A DNA stretch of 64,000 nucleotides, from contig NC_079884.1 in the NCBI RefSeq assembly GCF_029227915.1, positions 12,278,001-12,342,000 on the forward strand, in the 5' to 3' direction. The notes under the pieces are model-generated. The model did no database searches, was not told the DNA's origin, and was given only the letters and a program-made list of their open reading frames with translations. Source of the DNA: Hydractinia symbiolongicarpus (taxonomy: Eukaryota; Cnidaria; Hydrozoa; Anthoathecata; Hydractiniidae). The position numbers and the translations under genes were made by a program. Each line of letters starts with the position of its first letter. Position 1 is the stretch's first letter. Of the stretch, positions 34,001 to 49,000 are shown in pieces.

Positions 34001-37000
34001 ACCTCAGAAGGTGATGCAAAACAATTAATTGAAAATTTGAAAGATCTCCTTGAGAAAAGTTCAAAACATGAAAGGGTAAAATTATTCTACTATGGTGCTG
34101 CAGCTTTTTAGGCAGAATTAATAAACACCAAGGTTATTTAGCTAGATATAGATTTTAAGCAGATGTCCCTTTAAAATATTGTCAGCTAAAAATGTTTTTC
34201 CACATGAGTATTCACAATGTGGCTATAATTAATAACATTGATTTGCAATATTAAATTTCCAATCTGATATATAAAGAATAGTGTTGTAAAAAATGATTGT
34301 TGTTTAGGTTATTGTTTGGGTTTAAGGATGGCTATCCTTCTGAAAATAACCTGGAATTTTTATGCCCTGAAAAATTCCTGGGACATATCATCCCCTTATA
34401 CATTAAATCGTTGAATTATATTAGCCTGCTTTGAATCTCACAGTATGGTTATACATAAACGACATGACACTTGTGTTACAATGAAATGTTATGCCCGCAT
34501 AAAGTGAGAGTATGGCTACCAATATGAAATTAACGCCAACATGAACTTTCATGAAAATCCAAAATGATGTTTTAATGATGCTACAGCACAATACCATTCA
34601 TAAAATAAGAAACTGTGGTGTATCCTTAGGGATTATGCAAAGATCTGTTTTTTTATGCTAGCATGAAATTTCATGTGCATCTTGAGACAGGAATGAAATG
34701 TTAGACTTCAAGTCATGATCACCAGGATTCTGAAAGTAACGATCTTACAATGATCATTGATCTTTCTAAAAAAGTTATATTATTAAACTTGATAAACAAA
34801 CCTACTCAAATTTAACCTTAATTATTTTCTTTATTGCTTGACAGCCCTATTTTTGTTGAATCATGATACAGGAAAGAAAACAGTGTAGGTCAGAGTTAAC
34901 AACTTTTGATGGTAAGTATCAAATTGAGTTTTTTTTCTATAAATGTAAATTTGCTTTTATAGGAACTAGAATCTCGTTCGTGTGAAACTTTACAGGAAAA
35001 AGATTCAGCTATCTCAAGATTAAGTTCCCTTTTAAACATGAAAGGTCAAGAAATAGAAGTACGTGATTTTATGCGTCATGCTGCATTGATATTTTCTTCC
35101 GCATATAACAATGGAAAGATAAAGTTGATGACTAACCTTACGTAATAAATGCCTTTTAGAATTTAACATCATACCTGACTGACACATTGAAGCAATCGGA
35201 TAGCCAGGTAACTTGTACTTTAACCATACCAGCCATATTAAATATAATAATAAGAAATTATACCAGCTTGGAGGGAGTCACTTGCCCTAATCATTACTCA
35301 TAATTCCTTAAAGCTGGAGGATCAGTATGATTTCTTTTTCTTAGTGGGTTTCTTACTGAGTGGTTAAACTAACAATGAGGCTGTATTTGGCAGTACCATC
35401 ATTATATGACATACTATGTTTCTTTTAAAGCCTTGAAGTTCGTAGATATTTTGCTAGAATCTAATTTTGATCTTTTTTCATTCTAATGCTGACATTTAAA
35501 CCAAAAAATTGATCATTTCTTAATTGCTTTATTTACTTAAAAACTGAAAATATTATAGAAAGTCTTTGGTCTGATAGTTAATAACATTAAAAGTTAACAA
35601 AACTTTTCAGAGAATTTCACAATATCTTGGGACCTGATTCTTGTTGATCAATTAGTCCAAAGAGCTATAGAAAGACCTTTTTCCCTATGGCATGAGCAAT
35701 GTATGAGAACACTATAATAAAGATATCAATCTTTTACGTTTTACGAAAACAAAAACAAAAATATCATACCAAGAAAAATATACGACATATTGTACAAGGC
35801 GATAACTGGTTTATCCTTAGTGCAAAAATCTCCAAACATGATTTTGAAATGAAACAAAAAATATGAAATAAATCGTAATCTTCTTTTTCGAAAAGTTTGT
35901 TGTAAATTTCAATCAAAGGTGGGAATAAAATAACTTTTTTGATAAAAAAGACAACAATCAAGTAAAAGTAAGTAAGACAAAGGAAACAAAAGTTCAAAGT
36001 TGATTTACTGTGACTATTACATAACCAAACTTAGTGTAGGTTATTAGTAATGCATGTCACAGAGACAAAAATCAGAAAAAAATCTTTGTTTATACAAGAA
36101 CTTTGTTTTCAAAATTTAAACATTATTAAACATTTGTTGGTTTTTTCTCTCATCACCTGAAAATTTTGCACAGAGATATTATATTTAGGTCTCTTCTCTT
36201 AGACAATCACGTTGGAGACATTTCTTGCGCTAATGATAAGATGGTATATGCTTAGCTAGAAACTACTTTCAGTTGTAACTGCGAAAAAAGTATACCTAAT
36301 AATTGCGGAACTTAATTTTCATAAATTAGGTTAAGTAGGTTAAGAGTCTTTTTTTTGTAGAATTTTGATGAAATTTACTTTTCTTTAAAAGTATTTGAAC
36401 TGGCCCAATTTATTTATTGACAATTTTTTTCCAGTCCCATTCACCTGATAGAATGAAAGAAATACAAGAAAAAGTATATAATGATGCATCTTCCACTGAG
36501 GTACAGTCATTTGCAATTTCAAGAGGCTGTGGTATATTATTACACAAGGCAAATAATATCACTCTACTGATTTAACTTGTGTTTATTTTATTCAGAGAAA
36601 ATCAATGATTTAGATTTAATTGAAACTGCTGCAAAATGGAATTAAAAAAAAAAAAAAATTAATGAAGTATTTTCAGCAATGTGTCTAATTTTTTTAATGT
36701 TTTAGGTTTTATCTAAACTACAGGAAAATATGATTACAGTTAGTAACCGAAAACATCAGGAACTTTTATCATTATTAAAAGACAAAGAGCAAGTTATTAC
36801 GGTAACTTCTACATTCCAATTTAATAAAGTTAGGCGTCGTTTTTTTTTTTTACAATGACAATATCAACCTTTTTCTGTGGCAGGATTTGAGAAAAATGGT
36901 TACCGCAGCCCACGATGAGAAGAATGAAGTCTTGAAGGAATTAAATTTGCAATTGATATCAGCAGAACAAGAGCTGAAGGTAGACTTAATTTTTCTTTAT

Positions 37001-40000
37001 ATATAATTTAAATGTCTGTTTTAGTGTACCCACTCCTTCTGATTATGCGCCCTTGCCAAATAAGCATCTTGGGACAGTTGTTAGTCATTATCAGCTAAGT
37101 TTAAATATAATGCAATAGGGGCAATGATGAAATAGAATATCCTTATAACATTCTATTGATTTTCAGTTTTATGTATCTGATTATACAAGATGTGCATTCT
37201 GAAATAACGTTAAAAAATGTATTTTATTTTTTTAGAGTGTAAACAAAGCTTTGCTACGATTAAAAAATTCTCAGGAGCTTGAAGCTGATATGTATCAAGA
37301 AACTTTAAATGAAAAAGACAGCATAATAGAAGTATGCATTCATTAAAGTTCAGGACTCCGGCATTTAAGGTTCATAACATATAGTATTAATATCATTTCA
37401 TTCTTTTTCGTAACTAGGCTTTGGTTAAAAACGGCCAGGAAAAAGATCGGGTAATATCTGAGTTAAAAGTATGTTGATATTTTACACTCTTCTCCACCGT
37501 TCGCATTAACTTTCATTCATTTTTTAGTTATTGTTTTATTTAGGACAGACAAGATATACCACGTAGTCCTAGTCCGAGTAAAATGGCAGAATTAGTAAGC
37601 ATAAATTTTAAATTGAGCTTTCATGCATCAACAATTTATTATATTGTTCTGTTAATTAGAAAATATTTTTGATACCACTACTGGTGTAGCAGCTAATTCC
37701 CAACTTGTTTCAGCCTTTAATCATCTATTGGGGTGCTTTAAATTCCCTACAATTTCTTTTGAATTACTCTTATGACAGTACTAGTATTAGCTGAACATAT
37801 AAAACAGTCTTAAAACAAAAACATAAATGCATATTAGGAATAAAATATTTAAATGATTATATTTATTTAGACCAAATTAAGACAAGCTGTCGACATGTTA
37901 AAAGAAGACTCAACCAAGAAAGACAGTAAAACGATTTTTAACTAATATTTTTTTGCCTTAATATAAGTACTTGCCTATGTAATATACTAACGTTGATAAA
38001 AGATTGTAATAATCGAGTATTGTTTGATATTTAGATCAGCTTCAGGAATTGCTTCAAAAGAATGGTGCATTAAAAGAGAAACTATCTAGAAGGGTAAACA
38101 CCTGCTAATTTCATAGACAACAGTGTTCAGATAAAACCAATCAATTTTTTGTGGCAATAAAGTTTCTATAATTATTTTTACTTCTGTGTGTGATGTAATT
38201 TATTTATGGCAATAAGAAGCTCAGTCTAATAGAGGTGTAATATATCTTACGCCCAAATTGTGCAATCAAATGTGTAGAAATAGACCTTTTTTCGCACACT
38301 AAACCACCACGCAAGTTTAAACTTTACGAAGATGTTTCTATATATACTATGTAGTAACAGAATTTTTATTTTGGTCGCTTTTACTTAATGTTATAAATGT
38401 TACTAAATGCAACTGTTCAATTAGTTTTAATATACTTGTACCCACCAAGTATATGAAAACTAATTGAACAGTTACTATTAAAAACACCTGAAAACCTCTA
38501 GGAATGTGTTATGTTTGATTGATTTCTTCATGCCTTTTTTTGTTTTTGTCTTTATATTTATTTATTTATTTTTTTTCAGATTTATTTAAGTTTTATATGT
38601 TTGTACTTACTTTAGAACACTATAGATGTTTCAAAAAAGGATGAGAAAATCGACAAGATGGAGTATGTTGATTTTCATATTATAAAAAAAACTTTTCCTA
38701 ACAAAAGTACATGACACTCTTCACTTCGCAAATGTAGGAATCGAATAAGGAAACCCTAAGGCAGAGGAGACACTAATCAGATGTTAGCATGTAGTGTTTT
38801 CAGAAAAATACAGAAAAGACAACAGATCTTCATGAACCTAAAATCACCACTAAAAGTTGTATTTATTATTATTACTTTTTCTTAGGAAAGATATTCAGCA
38901 ACAAAACAATATTGTTAAATCATTAGAAGATGAAAAGGTGAGTTATTTACATTTTTACATAGTAACTTGCATCATAATTTCAATAAAGTACCACTATTCA
39001 GATCATGATATGCAGCTTTACACAACTATGGCACCGATAGTGGTCACATTATTAAGCAAATGACACTATTTTTATCTATGTGTTCAAAACTTGTGCTTTA
39101 GGATAAGTTGCAGAATGAGTTTGACATGCTGTATAGTGCAAAAGAACTTCTTCATAGAGAACTAAATGAACTTAAAATTAAAGCCCAACAGGTAAAATAT
39201 AAGTAGATTTGGTTCAGTGCTGTAGCTAGTGCTGTAAGCAAATGAAAACAAACCGTAACTGCTGTATTGATAATACTATATTGATAATAATAGATAATAT
39301 GTGTGTCTCTGCACATTTTAAGTCGTCACAGACACACGAAATAAGGAAGTCGATATATAAAGAAGGAAGAGCTCATGGATTTATCCATGGGCTACTAACT
39401 AATTTAACCACTTAGTCTGTTTTTTTATGATGAGAATTGAGTTTTAGACTTTTTTATGTTTAGGGTGGTTCTAAGCAAGAATTGCTTGTTCAAGAACTTG
39501 AAGAGTTGATACAAGCTACTGAAAAGGAGAAAGAGAAATATAAAGACTTTACTAAAAAGTTAAAAAATAATCAAGACCCTGATAGGTATATTTACTTACG
39601 AGCGTTATGAAATTACCTACAACAACAGATAAAATATTTGTGACAACTAAAATGCAGGTAATAGGCTGCATTATGAAACAATTCTTGCCAATGGCCATGA
39701 AATTTTTGGCAACACCCTCAGCTCACGTTTTAAAAATATTTGAGATATGGATTTCAGAAACCTTTTTAATTGTTTTTTACATATGCAAAACATTTACAGA
39801 GGAAATTACATTACTTTCTTTATTTCATGGTTAATTGCTACAAAAGAGTTCAACTGCATTCTATTACAATTCCTTTGGGGGAATCCACCAAATTTCTTAT
39901 TTTCCAACCCACCTGTACACATTGGCCTTGACCTCACATGAAAATCAATGTTCTCTTTCTTATTATTTACAGTAAAAAAGAACCAAAATATATAAAAAAA

Positions 40001-43000
40001 GATATAAAAAAATTAAAAAAGGCTTTGTGATAAAATATGCATTTATAAACTTATTCTATTTATTCTGATTGCTCGCCCAGTTTAAATTATTGTAACCTTG
40101 GGAGAGCGATTTATTGCTCTGGTGTTATTTTCTTATTGATATGCCTGCAACACTGTTTATGATACACATTTTTTGCAGACATTAATTCTTTTTTTAGCAA
40201 ATGATAGGATTTTTTTATGTAAGACTTGGTTTGGTCTTAAGCCAGAATATCTCTGAAGCTCTTCTAAGGAGCCTTCAGTATTTAGTTACACACTAAAGAA
40301 ATAATATATAAAGGATATTCAGTGCTCCATTTAAGCAGATTCATCCATAATGACATTAAAATTGCTGAAACTTCATTTTGGATCTCTTTTGTTTTTGTTT
40401 TTCTAGTCGTCGAAAGCTTCTAGAAAATGAGCTCTCTGAAGTGGAACATCTACGAAAAAACCTGCAACAACTATTACTAAGTTTAGTAAAGCGAAATGCT
40501 ATATCACAGAATAAAGATGGTGCTATGAAACTAAAAGAAGAAAATTTAAAACTACAGAACAAGCTGAGAGACCTGGAAAAATTAAATAATTCATTAACCA
40601 GTGGAATATCTTTTGATAAACAAAGTGCACAGGTATACAAATTCAATTAAATTTACGCATAAGTAATGACTGCTTATTTGTTGTTTACAACAATTACAGA
40701 TGTGAGCACAGGTTACTACAACTCAATTGAGTTATAACCCATGCAAGTCCATGTTTATTTGTATCAGGTGTATGGTGCAAGTCCATGTTTATTTGTATCA
40801 GGTGTATTCGGTTATTAACCATTTAGTCAGGATGAATAGGGTACATTGGCCAGATAAAAGAATGCTTTGAAAGTCTAGCATTTGTGTGTAGCATAATCTA
40901 AAACGTTTTATTCATACTTGTATTATGTGTATGGAATTACAATTATATATCTGTATTTGTTTGTTTATTAGGTGATCAAAGACTTAAAGAGAAGATTTAA
41001 TAAATCAGAAGATGAAAAAAAATCTTTACAAGATGATTTGAAGAGGTGTGAAGTTGAAGCAAGACAATTAAATGAAGATTTAACAGCAATGAAACTTGAA
41101 TACGAACAACTAGTGCATGATCGTGATCATGAAATATCAACAATCACTACACGACTAAATCAATTAAAAGATGGAAATGAGAATTTGATACAAGAGAGGG
41201 ATAAATGTAGAGATGAGTTAATTGACTGTCACAGAGAGCTTGATTTAGTTAAACTACAGCTTCAAGAAAAGTCACAAGTGGAAAAGTCTATGTTGCAGAA
41301 AAATGAAACTATTAAAAAATTAGAGCATGATCTCAAAAAGAAAGACAATGATGTTAGAAATAAACAGGTATTGTAAATTGTTATTGATTGGTCAATTTTT
41401 TACATAATAATAGGTTGCACGCAGATTAGGCACTCATTTCCCTCACATGGCATGGGTTAAGCTGTAGCTGTGGTAAAGGCACTCGCTAAACATGCTGACG
41501 CTGTGGACCGAACAACGGACCTTGCGACTACGAAACGAACTCCATAACCACTACTCCACTTGTTTATATATTGACTTTGTTTATAATAAAGAGGGCGAAA
41601 ACTCCTATATGAATATAAACTCCTGTATGATTTTCTTCATCTCCTAAATTCTACTAGCAACTCCTACTGACATCTTGCTAGGTTCAAATCTTTACGTAAA
41701 TATTAATGCTTTAACAGCCTGCCCTAGTGCAGTGTCATGATAAATTTTGTGTACTGACTTTGCTGTTATGTTGCAAGCAGTAAGTATTGGTATTTCTTGT
41801 CGGCTTTTTAAATGTTTTAAGTAACAGCTTTTACTCAAACTAGCAGAATTTTAGTAGCATTCTTGAATTTTGTGCAGAAATTTTTAGCTAGACACACTGT
41901 TTGACTGTATTTCTATTTGTTTATTTCAATATTGTATTTTGACATGTCTTTCCGACGACTATGCTATAACTGAATAGGCTGAAATTAACTCTTTGTTGTT
42001 CGTACTTGGATAATATTTATTTTGATATTAGCAACTTATCGAGACCCTGCAAAAAGAAAACATGGAAATTCGTTTTAAATTAAACCAGGCCGAGCAAGAC
42101 CTAGGCCAGCTAAATGTCAACTTGGAGAAAATGATGCATGACATGAGTAAAGCAGATGCTGACATTGCAACATTGGAGACGCAGCTAAATGAGAATGTTG
42201 GAAACATGTCTGATGAGAAGAAATTATTAAAGAAAGACATGAAAGAGTTGTGTAATATAAACGAAAGATTACGAAATAAAGTCAAAGACGTTACCAAGGC
42301 TTATGAAAAAGTTAAAACTGAAAGAGAACTTGAAAAAAATGACCTATTTGAGGAATTGCAGAAAGCGAAAAAAACAATACGTGGATTAGAAGAAGATATA
42401 TTGAATCGACAGAGGAAAAATTCTAAGTTGGAAGAGGAAGTTGAATTGCTTCAGGAAAAAACAGAAGGTTACTCGGCGTTATCACAAAAACTACATAACG
42501 TGGAAAAAGAAAATGATGAGTTGCAAAGAAGAATTGAAGAGTATGTTGAAGCTGAAGAAACACACAACAAAATGGTACTTCCTGAATTGGAAAGATTACG
42601 TAGCGATATAAAAGTTTTAACCAATGAAAAAAATAACTTAAGATCAAAGCAAGAGAAACAGCTTGAAAAATATGCAGCAAATAAAAAGGTACAGGAAGAA
42701 AACACATTACTCAAAGAAGAAATCACAAAATTACAAACGCATCTCGATTCTTTAAATGTTGAAATGAAAAGCAGTTGTAACAACGTACACAAACTTAAGA
42801 ATGAATTATTGGATTTAAAAGAAAGTAAAAAACAATTAGAATCTCTTTTGAAGGATTTGCAACATGCGGAAAGTGATGCGAAACAGAAATTGTCAATGTA
42901 GGTGGTTATTTTATATTTTTTTATCTACGTACTCTAAATGTTCTTTTTGGTGTTTTTTTTTTTTTACAAAAAAGGATTTGCAACCTATTTGATAAATGTA

Positions 43001-46000
43001 AAGCATTATTCACACCAGAGGTTTAAACCTATATGGGGTGGGAACACTTTTGCTTGAAACAAACTTGAAATCTCCATGAGAAACCTGATAATTGTCAATT
43101 GCTACAACTTTTGATGGGATAAAAACTTTCTCAAGATGAACAAATTTCTATATTAATAGCTGTTGTTTTTCACTGCGTAAAATGACTGTGCTGCTGTCGG
43201 ACCCCTCCCCCCCTGCAGAGTACTTTCACATGAAATATCATTACAGAAAACTATGTACGACAGGTGAATTTCCTTGAATTTTTTCATGGGCTACCACAGG
43301 TCGATTTCGTGTTAAGAATGCACGAATAAATTTGGTCAAAATTGCAAATGCTAATTATTTCCTGGAATTTTACATAGGTTAGTAGGTAGCTCAGGTTGAA
43401 AATAGTACATAACTGTTTTGCATATTACATCTCATTTTACAGAATGAGATCTCTCTTTGCATTCACCTTTCCTAACCTTTTTTTAAATGCAAATCTGCAT
43501 GCTCCTGTTTCTCCAGTATAAACGTTTCTTGGTCAAAGCTTGATATGGTAATCTTATTGTACAATTTGATTTGAAATTATAGCACTAAAGAAGAAAACAT
43601 GGAGAAAGAAAAGAGAATTGCACTGCTAACATTTCAAATAGAAAAACTTGAAAAACGATTAGAATCGGTTTCACCAATACACACAAGCTCACAACAAAAT
43701 ATCGCTCTTTCGAGTGATGCTTTCACACAGACCATTCCTGAAAAACCAACGCAAATGGACGATAACTCATTAATCGCCATGCATATAAAGGAAATGCGAG
43801 AGCTGCGAAAACAACTTGAGGAGACAATTCGTAATAATGATGCTCTACGTCATCAGTTAGAGGAGAGGTTATCTCAAATTGAGCATGATGCAACCATGAT
43901 TAATGATCCGGAATTGAGAGTTTCTTTGATACGCGATAATGATGCAATGAGAATAAAATTAAATGAACATACTGCAGCACAGAAGCGAATGAAGCAACAC
44001 ATTGATGAACTTATGACAGAAAAAAACAAGTAAGGTTGCTGTTGTGCATATTAAATAGAGTTTTATTTATTTTTTATCATGCCTATTCATAATCAATAAT
44101 CATCATTCATATACATTTTTCTACTTATATTTTCTAATTAACTCTGTTACTAATAATTTTTTTTTGATAGTGACAAAGATACCATTAATTCTCTGCATGT
44201 TCAAATACACGAGTTGAATGAGCTGGCTACTAATTTGAAAACAGAAATGGAAGCATATGATCGTTTGGTTCGGCAACTTGGTATAGATAAAAAGATTCGA
44301 AATGCAACGCCGGGTAAATTGATCTTGTTGAACTATTACTGAATCGCACTCTTGTAAAAAATCTCGAACAGATAAAATATTGACAACTTTAAGTTCCACT
44401 CGCAAATTTTAGGTTCAAAAGGACTTGAAGGTGATGATAGCAAACTAGACAAAAATCTGTTAAAGGCTCTTCTTGATGAAATACGCTATCTTCGAACACA
44501 GCTAAAACAGAGTATGGATGTTAACAATGCCTTAAGACAAAAACTTGAACAAGAACTTGGACGCCCTGTGTCTCTATCACCATTACTTACTCCTCAAGTA
44601 CAGTCCCTATCAACGAAACGGAGTTTATTTTCTACTGCATTGAAAAATTCTATTGATTCTACTGGAACAGAGGAGGATAAGGAAAACAATAGAATGTCAC
44701 ATAATCATGTATCACCTTATGAAACACCAACAAAAGATTATGGTGAGAACGATAAATTGCAGTTGTTACTTTTTTCAGTGTAAAAGTTAAGGAAGCATGC
44801 TAGATAGATAACACAATGACTTTGTGTTAGGTTTTTCAACAAAAAACAAATCTTTTCATTTTCTACTGTTATTATAGAGGCTTGATTGCAGATTGTGACC
44901 AAAACAGAGTGTCAAAAATGCATCGCCATATTTGTATCAGAAAAGAGGGTGAAATAGCCTTCAGCTTGTTAATGCATTAAGCTTGTTTGCAAGAAATTCT
45001 TGATTTTTGTAAATTGGAATAATTTTGGGGCATGTGTTTTTTTTTCAGATACGTTCTCACAGAGATCAGATTGCAAAATGAAACCAGCGGCAGATAGATG
45101 CTGCTTATGTGGTAAATTAACAGATTATTCTGCTATGAAACGTACATCACTACGAAGTATAGATCTTATTGCATCTATTCATAAAAAACTTTTATCTTGC
45201 TGTCGAAAAAAAGATTTTAGTAAGGTATTGTCAATTTCTTTTTACCTTGTATTTAGTTATCACGAGTCACATATCTTTCTTTATACTTGCTGAGTGTTAT
45301 TGTTTCAGTTTTGTTGGTTTGTTGTTTTATGTTTTCTTTTTGTAGTCTTTCACAACTCTTGGGAAGCAATGAGAATCACACTGATCTAACTAATTTCTGT
45401 GCACTAAACTTTAAGCTTATTACTACAACACATAACTTTTTGTTAGTAGATTGTTTAGTTGAAGAAGTAAATGACCGCCAACTGCACACAGCTTTCTGGG
45501 GAATTCTCTGAAAGCGCTTACTCATAGGTGTGCCTTTCTATTCAGCGATTTTCCGCTTGTTAGTCAGAACTTCTAAGTTAAACTTCGAATAGAAACCTTT
45601 TTGGGGAGAGGGGAGGAGATTGACCAAATGTACCTTCTGCAGACTGAGCTATTACCATGGTTTTTTGTATGTTTTAGATGGATAGTGTATTAAAAGAAAT
45701 AAGTCAAGCATATAAGTTAGTTAAAGAATTCTCCAAGTTACTTAAAACATTCGTGACGCATGAAGATAGTGATCATTATCTACTAGCAGAGGTAGGTAAC
45801 ATAGGTTTTCTGTTATTAGAAGCGCTTCTTAAAGGGATATTCATCCTCGAATTACTGCTTCACTCGTATAACTAAGAAAATATTTTTTTTTTAGAATGTT
45901 CGTTTAAAAGATGACGTAAACCGTTTAAAAGCAATGTTGACATCCAAAGAGCGTTTTATCAAGTCTACTTTGGATATGTTTGATGTATGTTTATTTAAAA

Positions 46001-49000
46001 AAAAAAAAAATTACCTATAATTACACCTCCTAAAAATCTTTAAGTAATTTAGCATTTGGACCAAAATTATTGATTTCTTTTAAATTGTCCTAAAATTTTT
46101 TATCCTGACATGCATTTTTTTCGTTTTTAAAAAGCATTAACCAATCCGTTTGTTAGGAAAAGATTGTATAGTAACTCTTCATTCCCTAAATTTTGTCAAA
46201 TTATCCCAAATATTTTTTTGGACGAGTTTTAGTGTTTTTATCTTAAATTTAGCCTCAAAACTTTCTGAATTCTCCTAAAGTTTTAAATGTTGTGTCCACT
46301 CTATAGCAGTTTCACAAATGCCCCTACAGTACATATGCCTGGTGTTTAGCAAGCTTATCATGCCGCTCCTATTCTACCCCAAATTCCACCCTATGTTATT
46401 ATTAAACATTATTTGATTCTGGGGTAAATTACATGATTAAATTTCAACATGTCAACCAGAGGGTGCACCTTAGGGTGGATGCCATAAACAATACATTTAT
46501 CCTCAAGCAGCTTTTACACCAGTTAAACATGGAAATTTAGAATGTTTGGACGCAGAGGCTTCTCCTAAATATCCTCACTTCCACTTACTTCTTTTGGAAA
46601 CGCTTGTTGTTTGTTGTTTTTGTAGGATCACGCATTATCTAAAGATAACTTCGAAGAATCTATCACTAAACAACGTAAGTTTAATTCCTTTTTGTAGTCA
46701 GCTCTTTAACTACTTTCTACTTAACAGTTATTCTTTAGTTTTTGATAAAAAAACATACCCTGAAAATGTTTGTGTTAGAAAAGTGGTATGCAAGCAACAA
46801 TAACTCTTGTTGAAAAATCATTTATCTTATATATTAATTCCCTTGCGTGAGTAAAACTGTGAGTCCACGACACGGAAATCACGGGTCACTTTCTTATGAC
46901 GTGGCTGTACGCTAAAATTTAACTAAAAAGAATAGGGATGTACTTCATAGAAATCGCACATAAGGTGTAAATATATAACCCGCTGCTAATAACGATATAA
47001 ATATATATACCCTTATGCCAAAAAACTCTATGTTAGCATATATATATAGGTATCGCTACATATGAAACGGTATTAGATATTCACAAAGCATACGGACTGT
47101 TAAATGAAGTTCCTAGCATAAAACGGAAATTGTGTTTACGAAAAAGATGGCTGTTCTTTTTTAGTATTCTCTACTCTTTCATTCAAAATAAATCTTTAAA
47201 AAAACATTTGAAGAAGAGCATGGTTTTATAAATTAATCATAGCAAGGTTCTGTAAGGTTTTTTCATGTTTTATTTTCAGTTTTGATTATATTATTGTTGC
47301 CAGACATGTTTTAAAGCTAGCATCATAAAAAGCCAACCACCGCCAACAACTAGCTAGCTAGCTAGGAATATATATATATATGTAGCCATGTTCTTTATAC
47401 CTAGCTAAGTCTCCAGTTTATATTTAAGTGACTAGCTATTAGCTGCTGTAGCTAGCTAATGCTAGCTTTAAACTAAAGATTCCCAGTATATATATTCCCA
47501 CAAAACACATCAAACGTTATTAACCCTGAAAATTTTAAACATTTTCCTGGGTTTTTTTTGGTTTGCGAAGTTCTTTTCCTCCAAATATTCTGAAAATAAA
47601 GTTCAGAAATTACTTATTTTAAAAATGTAAATTTAATTTGTTTCAAATTGTGGGCAAAAACCTTAATCAGCATGCTAAAAGAACTGACTTTTCTTAATTT
47701 AAAATTACTAAACACAACCATTTTCTTACATTTAGTGTAAACTTTTGTGCGTATGGCTTATATTTAATACACCAAAAGAGCTACTTTGTTGATTTCAATT
47801 TTATACTCTTTGTAAGCTATTTTTTTCTTCTTTTTGACATTTCTGTTTTACCACTCAATTTTTACATTTTATAAGTTATTTGGAACAGAATGGTATGAAA
47901 TAGACCAAAATACCTGATCTTAGTTGTTTTTAATTTACAGGCTGTGTCTGTGAAACTTTAAGGGGAACATTTGGTGGAAGACAATGGCATGACATATACT
48001 GATAGAACTGATTTTTGTTGTGTTAGATGTTATATCTGAACCTTTTTGACATTTTATGTTAATTTTGCGAGAAAGGACTATATATATATACACAGAAGAA
48101 GAATTCAATTTTACACCTTGCAAGCTTTGTTTTTCTATATTTTGTATAAATTCTTACTGGGGAGGACTCGGTGCAATATATCGAAATGACTGATCCTTCT
48201 CGATTTAAATTTGATGTGTTCTAAATCGTATATAGTTTTGGAAATTTTGTGTAAGATTTAATGGGTAAGGGCTAGATGCAATATGTCAAAAAAACTTTTT
48301 TTGTTGAATCAGAAGCACTCCCTACAACCATTCTTTTTTTTACAGTTTGTGAAGCTTTTGTGAGGAAAGAGTGTATGCAATATTATCGAAATAACTGATT
48401 TTTGTTTTCTTAGGCATTTTAGCTTAAAATATTGTTTTAGAGGGCATATGCAGTAGATATATGTACCGAAATAATTGAATTTTGCAAACTTTGATTTTGT
48501 CGTTACCTCTCATTTTTTACATTTTGATTAAACTTTTGTGGGAGACCGTCGGTATGCGAAGGACCAAAATAAGAGATTTTAGTATTATTTAGAATTTGTA
48601 TTTTGTGTTGCAAAATTGGTGCAAAAATTGACATAAAATGAACTTATATACAGATTGATTGCTGTTGTTTAACATGACTCATTATGACTTATATATATAT
48701 TTTATGAAAATTTGTGACAGAATACTATGTGAGATTTGAAATTTTGTTTGCTTTATTGATGGTAAAACAGCATGCAAATTGCTAAAAGGACTTTATTAAT
48801 TTTAGATTTAAACACCGTTTTTTGTTGGCATTTTGTCTAAAGTTTGGTGAGGAAGGACCATATGCATTATATCAAAAAACGTTTTATTGCAATATAATTT
48901 AACCTTGCAATCCCTTTGTAACACCTTAGATAAAAATTTCTACTTAGGCAAAATTTATTGTTTATTTTTCGCATTTTGTGTCAACCTTTGGCAGGGTTTG

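Larger units (their letters stand above)
36435..39585 (+). other. CDK5RAP2: Exons 28-39 of the CDK5RAP2-like gene
   Basis: Exons: 36435-36500, 36706-36801, 36884-36979, 37236-37331, 37418-37468, 37544-37594, 37871-37925, 38035-38093, 38616-38662, 38886-38937, 39102-39191, 39464-39585. Exons 29-31 are three consecutive 96-nt phase-0 units. Exon 30 has DLRKMVTAAHDEKNEVLKEL. Exon 33 is a short proline/serine break (PRSPSPSKMAEL), a likely phosphorylation or hinge site. Introns after 34, 36 and 39 are phase 1, 2 and 2. Confidence 0.8.

Noticed and set aside
42423-42792. Minus-strand open frames opposite exon 42
   Set aside because: Antisense of Lys/Glu-rich coiled-coil coding sequence, which lacks stops on the other strand.
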